This document shows positions 22,234-31,376 of a stretch of 37,414 nucleotides of DNA, in pieces. A program made the position numbers and the translations under genes. The first letter of the stretch is position 1; each line of letters opens with the position of its first letter. The notes below the pieces were generated by a model. That model did not search any database, was not told the origin of the DNA, and was given only the letters and a program-made list of their open reading frames with translations. This DNA is from Porphyromonadaceae bacterium UBA3318 (GTDB taxonomy: Bacteria; Bacteroidota; Bacteroidia; Bacteroidales; Muribaculaceae): contig DESI01000057.1 of NCBI GenBank assembly GCA_002361235.1, forward strand, positions 1-37,414, read 5' to 3'.

Positions 22234-23448
22234 GTGAATAAATATATCATAAGAATACATACGTGCATCCTTGCACTGGTGCTGGCCACAGGCATCAGCG
22301 CGTCGGCGCTTAGCCGGGATGAGTACGAGTTCGCGTCAGGCTTCAGCATCAACAAGAGTTGCCTGGTGATTGACGACGGCCTGGAGAGTCTGGGACGCAA
22401 GGTAGCAGACTGGCACAAGGCCGGCCGCATCGAACGGTTTGATGTGTGTGGCTACTCGTCGCCCGACGGACCGTATGCCTTCAACGCCCGGCTCGCCGCA
22501 GATCGTGCCGAAGCGGTATGCAGGTATTTCAACCGGTACTGGGGTATCCCTGTCTCGCTGATCAACGTCAGCAATGTGGCCGAGGACTGGGATACGACCC
22601 GCAAGCTGATAGCCGCCGGTGACATCGGCGACCGGGACGGTATTCTTGCCATCATCGACAACGAGCCGGACGGCGACCGCCGCGAGGCTAAGTTGCGCAG
22701 TTATTCCGGAGGCAACGCATGGCGCCGGCTGGCTGCCGAGGTATTCCCGCAGGTGCGCCGTGCCAGGATTGTGGTAGTCACCGACGACGGAGAGTTAGAG
22801 GCTGTCCTGACCGACGAAGGCACCGCGATCGGGCATGTAGAAGAACCCGTTGTGGAACAGCCGGCGGCAGAACCCGGGGATGATGTTTCCGTAGCAGCCG
22901 ACACGGAGCCGGTGTGGCAGCGCCACGCATACCTCAAGACCAATGTGCCGGCATGGTTCCTGCTCTGGCTCAACCTCGCCGGTGAGTACGATATATCTAA
23001 GCATTGGAGCGTAAACCTCTCCATATATTACAGCGGCTTCGACTACTTCCAGCGCACGCGCAAGTACCGCACGTTCGCGGTGATGCCCGAGGTGCGCTAC
23101 TGGTTCCGTCCCGACAATCAGGGATTTTTCGTAGCCCCGCATTTCGGATTGGGATGGTACAACGTGGCGTTCGAGGGCGCGTACCGTTATCAGGACCATG
23201 ACGGGCGCACCCCGGCCATCGGCGGCGGCGTCAACGCCGGTTTCCGCTGCAACATCAGCCGCAACAAGCGGTGGCGCCTGGAATGTTCCGTAGGTTTCGG
23301 CATATACGCTCTGGACTACGATATGTTTGTGAACAAGGCCAACGGGCTGTTGGCCGGCCGCAAGAAGCGTACGTTCTACGGCATAGACAATGCCGCCCTG
23401 TCGGTGTGCTATATGTTTGACGTCAAGAAGAAAGGAGGCCGGAAATGA
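22234..23448 (+). CDS. OmpA-like / DUF3575-type outer-membrane protein in the surface operon
   Basis: 404 aa with a signal peptide (MNKYIIRIHTCILALVLATG, then ISASALS). Residues about 70-115 resemble an OmpA-like peptidoglycan-binding fold (FDVCGYSSPDGPYAFNARLA, followed by ADRAEAVCRYFNRYWG). The C-terminal half (about 225-404) alternates hydrophobic and polar residues (LKTNVPAWFLLWLNLAGEYD, WSVNLSIYYSGFDYF, VAPHFGLGWYNVAFEG) and ends with YMFDVKKKGGRK. This matches the DUF3575-type small barrels often placed beside fimbrillin-like genes. The start codon is GTG at 22234; no better ATG exists before the signal peptide. The last 4 nt overlap the next gene (ATGA), implying translational coupling. 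Likely job: anchoring or secreting the appendage in the outer membrane. Lys/Arg-rich C-terminus. Confidence 0.75.
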   Translation: MNKYIIRIHTCILALVLATGISASALSRDEYEFASGFSINKSCLVIDDGLESLGRKVADWHKAGRIERFDVCGYSSPDGPYAFNARLAADRAEAVCRYFNRYWGIPVSLINVSNVAEDWDTTRKLIAAGDIGDRDGILAIIDNEPDGDRREAKLRSYSGGNAWRRLAAEVFPQVRRARIVVVTDDGELEAVLTDEGTAIGHVEEPVVEQPAAEPGDDVSVAADTEPVWQRHAYLKTNVPAWFLLWLNLAGEYDISKHWSVNLSIYYSGFDYFQRTRKYRTFAVMPEVRYWFRPDNQGFFVAPHFGLGWYNVAFEGAYRYQDHDGRTPAIGGGVNAGFRCNISRNKRWRLECSVGFGIYALDYDMFVNKANGLLAGRKKRTFYGIDNAALSVCYMFDVKKKGGRK

Positions 23449-24488
23449 AACCTCATGTCCTCACGTCACTGACATTCCGGCTCCTTGCCATGGTCTTGAC
23501 GCTGGCGGCCGCCCAGACCCAGACGTCGTGTGTGCACGAGTTTCCCGAAAACACTATGCCCAAGCGTGACATCACGCTGACCATCCGTCATCTTCAGGAA
23601 TGGACGCATACCGAGATGACCGTCACGCGGCAGGATGCCGGGGCCACGGTGTGCCGCTATCATCTGAAGGCATACCCGGCCGGGCTTGAGCAGGTGCCGG
23701 CGGCCGAGTTCGTGTTCTTCCGGAACGACCCGGACCGTAACGATTTCACCGTGACCATCCAGCTGAGCGAGGGGGACTACGACCTGTATTGCTGGAGCGA
23801 CTATGCCGACGCCACGCAGCAGTCGTCTTATTTCTTCGACTCCTCCGAATTCCACAACATCATATATGCCGAGCCGTATAACGGCAATAACGAGTTGCGC
23901 GACGCATTCCGAGGCGATGTCTCCTTTACGGTGGCCAGCACGATGAACGCCGAGTATCATCAGGATGTGGAGATGACCCTGGAGCGTCCCTTCGCCCGGT
24001 ATGAGTTCCGCGCCACCGACATCCGCGATTTCGTGGACCGCGAGATGACGCGCCGCAATATCTCGAGAGACGAGGAGCCCGAGGCCGGTCCTCCGGCCAA
24101 CATCGAGCACCGGCTTCCCAACATCAATCAGTATCGTATCCGGATGGTGTACACCGGCTATATGCCCTCCAGGTTCGATAACTTCCAGAACAAGCCTGTG
24201 GATTCGGCCACCGGCATGAGCTATGACGCACAGATCAGTATCCTTTCCGAAGATGAGGCACGCCTCGGGTTCGACCATGTGATGGTGAACGGGCACGAGT
24301 CGAGCGTGGCGGTGTGCATGGAAGTATATGACCCCGATGGCGAGCTTATAGGCAGCACGTCCACCATCAACGTGCCCACCATGCGCGGACGTAACACCAT
24401 AGTGCGCGGACGCTTCCTGACGTCGCAGGCCACCGGTGGAGTCGGTATCGACCCCGGCTTCAACGGCGAATACAATATAGAACTGTAA
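23445..24488 (+). CDS. Mfa2/FimB-like surface lipoprotein
   Basis: A 347-aa lipoprotein with signal peptide and lipobox QTSC (Cys29). The body is a two-domain beta-rich protein. The first half holds GDYDLYCWSDYADA (about residues 120-133), then PYNGNNELRDAFRGDVSFTV and ERPFARYEF. The second half contains VYDPDGELIGSTSTINVP and RNTIVRGRFLTS near the end. Such GxYxxxxWxDY and GNxxxRDAF patterns occur in Bacteroidales minor-fimbrial (Mfa2/FimB-like, DUF1812) or DUF6562-like lipoproteins; I cannot separate these. It follows the OmpA-like gene with a 4-nt ATGA overlap and precedes the second adhesin by 30 nt. In known systems Mfa2 anchors the fimbria and controls its length, so that role is plausible. 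Confidence 0.7.
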   Translation: MKPHVLTSLTFRLLAMVLTLAAAQTQTSCVHEFPENTMPKRDITLTIRHLQEWTHTEMTVTRQDAGATVCRYHLKAYPAGLEQVPAAEFVFFRNDPDRNDFTVTIQLSEGDYDLYCWSDYADATQQSSYFFDSSEFHNIIYAEPYNGNNELRDAFRGDVSFTVASTMNAEYHQDVEMTLERPFARYEFRATDIRDFVDREMTRRNISRDEEPEAGPPANIEHRLPNINQYRIRMVYTGYMPSRFDNFQNKPVDSATGMSYDAQISILSEDEARLGFDHVMVNGHESSVAVCMEVYDPDGELIGSTSTINVPTMRGRNTIVRGRFLTSQATGGVGIDPGFNGEYNIEL

Positions 24489-24518
24489 CCAATCGCACAT
24501 CAACCAACTTATAATAAC

Positions 24519-26870
24519 ATGAAAAAGTTTTTTGCATTTGCTACGACAGCGACAATGCTGTTCGGCTTCGCGTCGTGTTCCAGCGAACTTGATGCTCCGG
24601 AAGCAGCTCGCGACGGCAACGTGAACTTCACGGTCACGCTTCCGGGCACCCCCGGCACACGTGCCTTCTCCGACGGTCTCACCGCCGAGAACCTGCAGGT
24701 GGCCGTCTATGACGTCACCGACCCCGACAATGTAGTGCTTGCCACCACGAAGGAACAGGATTTCGAAAACTCGCTGCAGACCACCGTAAACCTGAGCCTG
24801 GCCAACGGCCGCAGCTACAGGATCGCCTTCTTCGCCAGCCTGAAGGACGACTCCCCCTACACCTTCGACACCGCGAACAGGAAGATTACGGTGGACTACA
24901 CCAAGATGACCGAGTACAACAGCACGGACAGATACGACTGCTTCTATCAGCTGTTCGAGACCGGCAAGGTCACCGCAGCCATCAACGAGACCGTCACCCT
25001 GTACCGTCCCGTGGCACAGATCAACTGGGGCACCTCCGACCTGAAGGAGGATGTACTGAAGGTTATTTACGGAGACAATGACCTGGAGAACCTTTACACC
25101 AAGGTCACGACTATGGGCTACACCGAGTTCGATATGTTTGCCAAGGATGTGGTGGAAGGCACACAGGAGGATGTGACCTACGTCCTGGCCACACGTCCCG
25201 CCGCAGCCGAGAACTTTCCGTATCAGCCCAAGGGCGACGACGGCGAGCCGGTAAGGACTTACGACTATCTGTCGATGCAGTATCTGCTGGTGCCTCAGGC
25301 ATCGTCGCTGGTAGACCTGAAACTGGAGTCTGCCGCATCGGCCACGGCCACTGACGCAATCGCCGTGGTGAACGTTCCCAATGCCCCGGTACAGGCCAAC
25401 TACCGCACCAACATCTTCGGCGCCCTGCTGACCAATCCCGCCGAATTCAATGTGGTGAAGGAGAAGAACTACGAAACTCCCGATTATAACGTTGTGTGGA
25501 ACGGCGAAGTGGACACGAATATTCCTTCAGAGGATGTGGCCGGCGTCACCACATACACCATCACGACGCCTGCACAATTGGCCGGCCTTTCCGCTTTGGT
25601 CAAAGAGGGCGATACCTTCAAGGGCAAGGTAGTCAGGCTTGACGCAGACCTTGACATGAACAATGAGGTGTTCACTCCGATCGGCTATTTCTCAAGCAAT
25701 GGCGCATACGGTTTTGCAGGTACGTTTGACGGTAACGGCAAGACTATCAGCAACCTTAATTGCATCGAGGTCCCCAATGGCGACAGCAATGCGGCCGGCC
25801 TTTTCGCATACATCAAGAGCGGTGCAGAAATCAAGAACCTTACAGTTGACGGCGCCAAGGTAATGGGTACTCATTTTGCCGGTGTAATCTGTGGATACGC
25901 TCATGCGGGCGATGCCGCTAATCTTAAGATTACGAACTGTACCGTCAAGAATTCATCGGTAGTATCTTCAATGGGCATAAATGGAAATGACGGTGACAAG
26001 GCCGGTGCAATAACAGGTTTCCTCCAGAAAGGAGAGCTGACCGGCTGTACGGTCGAGAATGTCACTGTCGAGGCAATGCGCGACGGCGGTGTATTCGTAG
26101 GCTGCATATCGCAGGCCGCTTCTCAGGCCACGAAAGTGCAGAACAACCATGCCTCCAACTCTACGCTTACTGTCAAAGGTAATGCCGCCGAGGCTCTTGG
26201 CATGGAAGTGGGCCGTACAGTCAACAGGGGTTCTGTCAATGTTTCCGGAAATACATTCACCGGCTGTACCATGAATGTGGCTGACTTTGACTGTCGCGAA
26301 GCATCGGGCGACAAGCAGTTCATCAACATCACCTGCAAGCCCGGAGTGACACTGAACATCGTCAATGTCAAGTCCCGCGGTATGTATGTCACCCAGCCTA
26401 ACACCGAGAAGGTGACCGTCAGGAACTGCACGTTTACAAAGGCAGCCGTACTGGGAGACAAGTCGAGCAAGAGCTATCTGTGCCGTAAGGGTATCGAGGT
26501 AATCAGTACCCGGAGCGATGCGACAGCCAATGCGGAGATTACGGGTTGTGATTTCCAGAGCTCGTTCGGCCATTCGATCCAGTTCCAGAACTATGCGGAT
26601 GTGAATGTGACAGTGAAGGGCAATAAGTTCGCAGGCTGGGGCCAGAAGGAGGAGACCCAGGACGACATCGAGACATCGTGCGCTATCGTGGTGTGCGGCA
26701 CTTCGCTTTGCGACACTCCGGAGGCACGTCAGGCATTTGTCGATCAGTTCCTGAAGGACAACACCTGCGCTTCGAACTATACGAAGAATGATTTCAAATA
26801 CGGTTATGTCCGCTTCGACACGACGCCTGTGTATGTAGCCAACGAACAGGGCGAAATTACCCGGAGATGA
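24519..26870 (+). CDS. Paralogous fimbrillin-like lipoprotein with longer C-terminal beta-helix
   Basis: A 783-aa lipoprotein, lipobox GFASC (Cys20). The N-terminal domain (to about residue 300) parallels the first gene: GTRAFSDGLTAENLQVAVYD, SYRIAFFASL, RPVAQINWGTSDL, SMQYLLVPQASS and VQANYRTNIFGALLTNP. Arg48 matches Arg46 of the paralogue. After residue about 320 the proteins diverge. Here come YTITTPAQLAGLSALVKEGD, FAGTFDGNGKTISNLNCIEV, AGLFAYIKSGAEIKNLTVDG and AGAITGFLQKGELTGCTVEN, a GLUG-like / pectin-lyase-like repeat pattern seen in adhesins and polysaccharide-binding proteins. The gene lies 30 nt downstream of the Mfa2-like gene and ends the operon. Probably the tip or alternative adhesin; not proven. 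Confidence 0.8.
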   Translation: MKKFFAFATTATMLFGFASCSSELDAPEAARDGNVNFTVTLPGTPGTRAFSDGLTAENLQVAVYDVTDPDNVVLATTKEQDFENSLQTTVNLSLANGRSYRIAFFASLKDDSPYTFDTANRKITVDYTKMTEYNSTDRYDCFYQLFETGKVTAAINETVTLYRPVAQINWGTSDLKEDVLKVIYGDNDLENLYTKVTTMGYTEFDMFAKDVVEGTQEDVTYVLATRPAAAENFPYQPKGDDGEPVRTYDYLSMQYLLVPQASSLVDLKLESAASATATDAIAVVNVPNAPVQANYRTNIFGALLTNPAEFNVVKEKNYETPDYNVVWNGEVDTNIPSEDVAGVTTYTITTPAQLAGLSALVKEGDTFKGKVVRLDADLDMNNEVFTPIGYFSSNGAYGFAGTFDGNGKTISNLNCIEVPNGDSNAAGLFAYIKSGAEIKNLTVDGAKVMGTHFAGVICGYAHAGDAANLKITNCTVKNSSVVSSMGINGNDGDKAGAITGFLQKGELTGCTVENVTVEAMRDGGVFVGCISQAASQATKVQNNHASNSTLTVKGNAAEALGMEVGRTVNRGSVNVSGNTFTGCTMNVADFDCREASGDKQFINITCKPGVTLNIVNVKSRGMYVTQPNTEKVTVRNCTFTKAAVLGDKSSKSYLCRKGIEVISTRSDATANAEITGCDFQSSFGHSIQFQNYADVNVTVKGNKFAGWGQKEETQDDIETSCAIVVCGTSLCDTPEARQAFVDQFLKDNTCASNYTKNDFKYGYVRFDTTPVYVANEQGEITRR

Positions 26871-26958
26871 AACCCGGTTGTATATCAGCAGAACGGAGTT
26901 GCCGTTAGCGGTCAATACACCGAGTAAGCATAAATCTTAATTACTGAAAAAGGCGAAA

Positions 26959-26996
26959 GCCGGGAGCGCCACACAGACGCTCCCGGCAATGTTTTT
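26959..26996 (+). terminator. Terminator of the surface operon (possibly bidirectional)
   Basis: GCCGGGAGCG / CGCTCCCGGC, loop of 9 nt, then TTTTT at 26992-26996. On the opposite strand, T residues (AAAAA at 26947-26951) follow after 7 nt, so it may also stop the minus-strand operon. Confidence 0.85.
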
Positions 26997-27018
26997 ACTC
27001 GTCACTCGTCACTATTAC

Positions 27019-27672
27019 TTATTCATTGGCGAGGGCCAGATCGAGGATTTCAGCAGGGTCGGAGACGATGTGGTCGGCGTATGCCGACTTCAGCTCCGAG
27101 ACGGGACGGAAGCCCCAGGTCACGCCTGCAGATTCCACGCAGGCGCGCCGTGCCGTCTCCATATCCACCGCCGAGTCGCCGCAATACAGCACATCCCGCT
27201 TCGGACACGGATGGTCGCTCAGTGCCTGGAACACAATGGAGGGGTCCGGTTTCTTCGGACGGTCCGGCACTTCGCCAAGTGTGGCGGCGAACTCTATGCC
27301 GGGAAAGTAATGACCGACGATGGCATCCACGGCTTTCTGGTACTTGTTGCTGGTCACGGCTATGGCTATGTCGTGGTCGCGCAGGTCGAGCAACAGCTCC
27401 GGGATGCCGGGATAGGGCTTGGTCATGTCGGTGCAATGCCGGTCGTAATACTCGCGGAACGAGGCCAGCATGGCATCGATGGTTTCCGGCCCCGCGTCCG
27501 GCTGGGCGCGCTCCAGGAGCTTGCGCACGCCGTTGCCCACCATATAGTTGTAGGCCGACAGGGGATGGGTGGAGAACCCCGCTTCCTTCAGGGCATAGTT
27601 ACAGGCGTTGCCGAGGTCGGCTATGGTGTTCAGCAATGTGCCGTCAAGGTCGAATATCACAAATTTTTTCAT
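27019..27672 (-). CDS. HAD-family hydrolase, phosphoglycolate-phosphatase-like
   Basis: A 217-aa cytoplasmic phosphatase of the HAD superfamily. Motif I is FDLDGTLLNT with nucleophile Asp8 and acid/base Asp10. Motif II is the TSNKYQKAVDAI segment, motif III lies near RPKKPDP, and motif IV is YCGDSAVDMETA. The cap is alpha-helical (subfamily I). Gph-like members hydrolyse 2-phosphoglycolate; others act on phosphosugars or nucleotides, so the substrate is open. It is the last gene of the six-gene operon, 12 nt after tamL. The start ATG at 27670-27672 is the natural one. Confidence 0.9.
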   Translation of the reverse strand: MKKFVIFDLDGTLLNTIADLGNACNYALKEAGFSTHPLSAYNYMVGNGVRKLLERAQPDAGPETIDAMLASFREYYDRHCTDMTKPYPGIPELLLDLRDHDIAIAVTSNKYQKAVDAIVGHYFPGIEFAATLGEVPDRPKKPDPSIVFQALSDHPCPKRDVLYCGDSAVDMETARRACVESAGVTWGFRPVSELKSAYADHIVSDPAEILDLALANE

Positions 27673-27684
27673 ATCGTAGTCTGT

Positions 27685-30048
27685 TCAGAAAGGATAACCG
27701 ATTGAGAAATGGAATGCGTGGTCGCGTTTCCATTCGGGATGTATCAGGGGCCAGGGCTCGGCGTTGACAGCCGGGTTGTGCGCCTTCATGCCGAGGTCGA
27801 AACGGATCAGGAAGTAGTTGAAGTCCAGACGAATTCCGGCACCGTAGGCCAGTGCTATCTGCTTATAGAACGAGTTGAACCTGAACACTCCCTCGGGCTG
27901 GGTGGCATAGTTGCGTATGGTCCAGATGTTGCCGGCATCGACAAACAGCGCGCCTTCCACCACCCAGAACATTTTAACGCGGTATTCCACACTGAGGTTC
28001 AGCCTGATGTCGCCGCACTGGTGGATGAAATCGGACTGAGAGTTGGTCGACGGGTAGCGTCCCGGTCCGAGCGTACGCACCGACCAGCCGCGCACACCGT
28101 TTGCACCGCCGCCGTAAAACCGCTTCTCGAACGGCAGTATGCTTGAATTTCCGTAAGGCACCCCGATGCCGAAGCCGCCGTGACAGGCAAGCGAGTTGCG
28201 GCTGTCGAACGTGCGCAGATACGTGAAGTCGCCGTCGGCCCGCACATACTGCGAATAGCGGATGCCGAATACCTTGTAGGGATTCTCGTGGAACTTCCGC
28301 TTGGGATTTATAAGGTAATTGATGGCAAACAGCAGGTTGCCCGCTATCTCCACATTGGTGCGGAACGTGAGTATGTCGCGCTGCAGGCTCCGGCGTATGC
28401 CCGGCACTTCCTGACGCTTGGTGGTGTGGTAGAACTGGAACCCCGAGCGCAGTATGAAGTGGTCCTCGTAGCTGTAGCGCAGCAACGGATTGTCGGGCGC
28501 TATCTGGTCGATGAAGTCGTTGGTGCTGGCCGGCAGGTACACGTACGATATGTCAAGGGGTGTCCAGACATAGCGCGACGGATGGCGGCGCGACGACCAC
28601 TTGTAGTTCCATCCCACTGCCGACACGATGCGGGTGTATTCAGGCCGCTCCTGATAGTTGATCGACATGTTGAACTCTGTGGACGCCTTGATGCGGCGCT
28701 TGAAGCTTTCGCGCAGGAACGGTATCTTGAACTTGGGGAACACCACGGAGGCGTCCACGCCGTATTCCATGAAGCGGTTGTGGATGAAACCCTCGAGGTT
28801 GCCGTTCAGCGCCTGATACGAACCGCGCGCCCTGAGGTTCAGCGTCTCGGAGCCTTTGCCGATGTTGCGGTGTGCGTAAGCCAACGCCAGCGCCACGCCG
28901 AAGTCACCCTCCGAGTTGGTGCCCTCCACTTCCGCGGATATCGACTGGCTCTTGCCCGGAGTCAGCAGGATATAAACGTCAAGCAGCCCGTCGGTGCCGA
29001 TGGAGCCTGCGGGCATGAGTCGGATGTTGATGAACTTCAGGATGGAGAGGCGTCCGAATGCGGAGTAGGTGTTCTCCAGGTCGTTGACGCTGTACGGGCG
29101 TCCGGGGGTGAAAAAGCAGTTTTCGTTCAATACGCCCGGCCGGAGATAGCGCTTGTCGCCGTACAGCACGGTCACGTTCCGGTAATGCACCGTGTCCCTG
29201 GCCTGATACTCGCGCGGATCGGGGCAGTCGGCGCCGTTATAGTCGGGAATGCAGTACACGTTGCGCACCAGATAGCGGTGATGCCTCGTCATGTCCAGTC
29301 CCCGCTGTCCCGATTCCTTGGAGGGAGGACGGACGAACATGGTCAGGTCCACCAGCTTGGAGCCGGCGGCGGTGTCGGCCGTAAATGTGACGTATTCCTT
29401 GCCGAAAGCCCAGTAGCCGCTGTTCTGCATACGGCGTGTCACCAGGTCGCGCTGCTGTTCCAGCAGATTGCGGTCCAGCCGCCCTCCCGGACCGACAGGG
29501 AACAGTAGCGAGTCGCGCATCACTATCTCGCGGATGGTGTCGTTGGGGAAGGAATACGCGATACTGCGGATGGTGTGCGGCTGCCCCGCCTCGATGGAAT
29601 ATCGCAGCCTGGTGCGCTTCCTGCGGTAGTCGGGAAATGAATCGGTCACGACGGTGGCGTCCAGGAATCCGGCGTTGTTGACGGCGCGCAGCAGCTGGCG
29701 CTCGTCGCCGGCCGTGGCCTCGGCATTATATAGCACCGGCGGTTCTCCCAGGCGGCGCACCCACTTGTTCCACCACCGTGTGGAGTCGCGGCCCGACATG
29801 TTGTAGACGCCGAGTCGCAGCTTGGCTATGTTCAGGAACCGGTTGTTGGGGCGCTGATGCACGTATGTCAGCAACTCGCGGTTGGTCAGCGTCCCGGACG
29901 AATCGTTCACCTCCACCTTGACGTCATCGAGCAGCAGGCTGCCGTCGGGCACGAACTTGGTGGACGAACACGACGGCAGCAATGCCATGGCGCACCACAG
30001 CATGCCGGCACACAGCCACAGGGGCAGGCTTTTCCGTATCCGTCTCAT
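27685..30048 (-). CDS. tamL: TamL, lipidated BamA/TamA-family outer-membrane protein
   Basis: A 787-aa Omp85-superfamily protein that helps assemble outer-membrane proteins. Unlike TamA/BamA of Proteobacteria it has a lipobox (LLPSC, Cys27) followed by SSTKFVPDGSLLL, the signature start of Bacteroidetes TamL. POTRA-like domains occupy about residues 40-400 (VEAGQPHTIRSIAYSF-type strands). The C-terminal 16-stranded barrel region (about 420-787) is clear from repeated aromatic strands and the FEKRFYGGGANGVRGWSVR loop (RGW family motif). It ends IGYPF with a terminal aromatic. It sits 11 nt after the MFS gene and 12 nt before the HAD gene. TamB would be expected as partner but is not in this window. 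Confidence 0.92.
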   Translation of the reverse strand: MRRIRKSLPLWLCAGMLWCAMALLPSCSSTKFVPDGSLLLDDVKVEVNDSSGTLTNRELLTYVHQRPNNRFLNIAKLRLGVYNMSGRDSTRWWNKWVRRLGEPPVLYNAEATAGDERQLLRAVNNAGFLDATVVTDSFPDYRRKRTRLRYSIEAGQPHTIRSIAYSFPNDTIREIVMRDSLLFPVGPGGRLDRNLLEQQRDLVTRRMQNSGYWAFGKEYVTFTADTAAGSKLVDLTMFVRPPSKESGQRGLDMTRHHRYLVRNVYCIPDYNGADCPDPREYQARDTVHYRNVTVLYGDKRYLRPGVLNENCFFTPGRPYSVNDLENTYSAFGRLSILKFINIRLMPAGSIGTDGLLDVYILLTPGKSQSISAEVEGTNSEGDFGVALALAYAHRNIGKGSETLNLRARGSYQALNGNLEGFIHNRFMEYGVDASVVFPKFKIPFLRESFKRRIKASTEFNMSINYQERPEYTRIVSAVGWNYKWSSRRHPSRYVWTPLDISYVYLPASTNDFIDQIAPDNPLLRYSYEDHFILRSGFQFYHTTKRQEVPGIRRSLQRDILTFRTNVEIAGNLLFAINYLINPKRKFHENPYKVFGIRYSQYVRADGDFTYLRTFDSRNSLACHGGFGIGVPYGNSSILPFEKRFYGGGANGVRGWSVRTLGPGRYPSTNSQSDFIHQCGDIRLNLSVEYRVKMFWVVEGALFVDAGNIWTIRNYATQPEGVFRFNSFYKQIALAYGAGIRLDFNYFLIRFDLGMKAHNPAVNAEPWPLIHPEWKRDHAFHFSIGYPF

Positions 30049-30059
30049 ATAGCCCGTGG

Positions 30060-31376
30060 TCAGTCGTTCTGTTTCTTGCCGAAACCGGGGTTTACCTTGA
30101 TTTTAAGGCAGACCGCGAATGTGGCGATGCAGCATATCATGACCCACCAGAAGAAATTGACGTATCCCTGCGGGCCGTCGAGTCCGAAGAAACTGTACCG
30201 GCTCAGCGTGTCGTGGATCCAGCCCGCGAACATGCCCGGCACCATCAGCCCCATGAACGCGAATGCAGTGCAGAACGAGAAGTGCGAAGTCTCGCTCGGA
30301 CCCTTGCTGAAGTATATCAGGTACATCATGAACGCCGTGTAACCGAAGCCGTAGCCGAACTGCTCGATGCCGATGGCCATGCATATCAGCACGAAGTTCT
30401 GAGGCTGGAACATGGCCAGGAAGCAATAGAATATGCAGGGCAGTGTCAGCGACAGCGCCATGGGCCAGAGCCATTTCTTAAAACCCCCTTTGGCTATGGC
30501 CACGCCGCCGAGGATGCCGCCGGCCAGCAGAGCCAGTACGCCCACCCACACATTGACCAGTCCGAGCTGTATGGTGGTGAGTCCCAGACCGCCTTCGGCA
30601 CGGGGCGCCAGCAGGAAGGGCTGCGTCAGCTTTAGGCACAGAGCCTCGGGCAGACGGTACAGCAGCATGAAGCACAGGGCCGTGACGATGTGCGGCTTGC
30701 GGAAGAAGCTGACGAACGTCATGCAGAAATTCCTGACGATGCTGCGGGCCGTGACGCCCGGCATCGGTTTGTCGTTGGGACTGTGGGGCAGTATGAGCCA
30801 GTCGTAGAGCGTGATGCACAGGAACAGCACGGACAGGGCCACGAACACCATGCTCCATGACGACGACACGGCCATCCCTTTCTGTTGCATATACCCTGCC
30901 CACATCACGAGACCTCCCTGCCCGAACAGCGAGGCGAGGCGGTAGAAGGTGTTGCGCACGCCCACGAACGCGGCCTGCTGATGCTGGGTCAGGGCCAGCA
31001 TATAGTATCCGTCGGCGGCTATGTCGTGCGTGGCCGACAGTAACGCCATGATCCAGAACACCGCCAGTGTGCCGGTGAAGAAGAAGGGCGCGGGGAGCAT
31101 GAACGCCACTGCAGCCATGGCCACGCCCAACAGCAGCTGCATACCGACTATCCAGGCGCGCTTGGTCTTGAAGATGTCGACGAACGGACTCCAGAAGGGT
31201 TTGATGACCCACGGCAGGTAGAGCCAGCCGGTATAGAACGCCATATCGGTCAGGCTGATGCCCATCTGGGTATAGATTATGACGGTGAAGCTGTTCACCA
31301 CGAAGCTGGGTATACCCTCGGCCACGTACAGGGCCGGAATCCATGCCCAGGGCGATCTGCGCGCTGCGGAATTCAT
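30060..31376 (-). CDS. AmpG-like MFS transporter (putative muropeptide/sugar permease)
   Basis: A 438-aa integral membrane protein with about 12 hydrophobic segments. The beginning, WIPALYVAEGIPSFVVN, and the stretch FWIMALLSATHDIAADGYYM are hallmarks of the AmpG subfamily of MFS. AmpG imports anhydromuropeptides released by cell-wall turnover, which suits the amidase-like enzyme at the head of this operon. Bacteroidales also have AmpG-like transporters for other glycans, so the substrate is inferred. The start overlaps the preceding DUF4922 stop by 4 nt (ATGA). The gap to TamL is 11 nt. Confidence 0.85.
   Translation of the reverse strand: MNSAARRSPWAWIPALYVAEGIPSFVVNSFTVIIYTQMGISLTDMAFYTGWLYLPWVIKPFWSPFVDIFKTKRAWIVGMQLLLGVAMAAVAFMLPAPFFFTGTLAVFWIMALLSATHDIAADGYYMLALTQHQQAAFVGVRNTFYRLASLFGQGGLVMWAGYMQQKGMAVSSSWSMVFVALSVLFLCITLYDWLILPHSPNDKPMPGVTARSIVRNFCMTFVSFFRKPHIVTALCFMLLYRLPEALCLKLTQPFLLAPRAEGGLGLTTIQLGLVNVWVGVLALLAGGILGGVAIAKGGFKKWLWPMALSLTLPCIFYCFLAMFQPQNFVLICMAIGIEQFGYGFGYTAFMMYLIYFSKGPSETSHFSFCTAFAFMGLMVPGMFAGWIHDTLSRYSFFGLDGPQGYVNFFWWVMICCIATFAVCLKIKVNPGFGKKQND

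Noticed and set aside
28180..29508. 442-aa plus-strand ORF opposite tamL
   Set aside because: No signal or conserved motif; TamL on the other strand is unambiguous.
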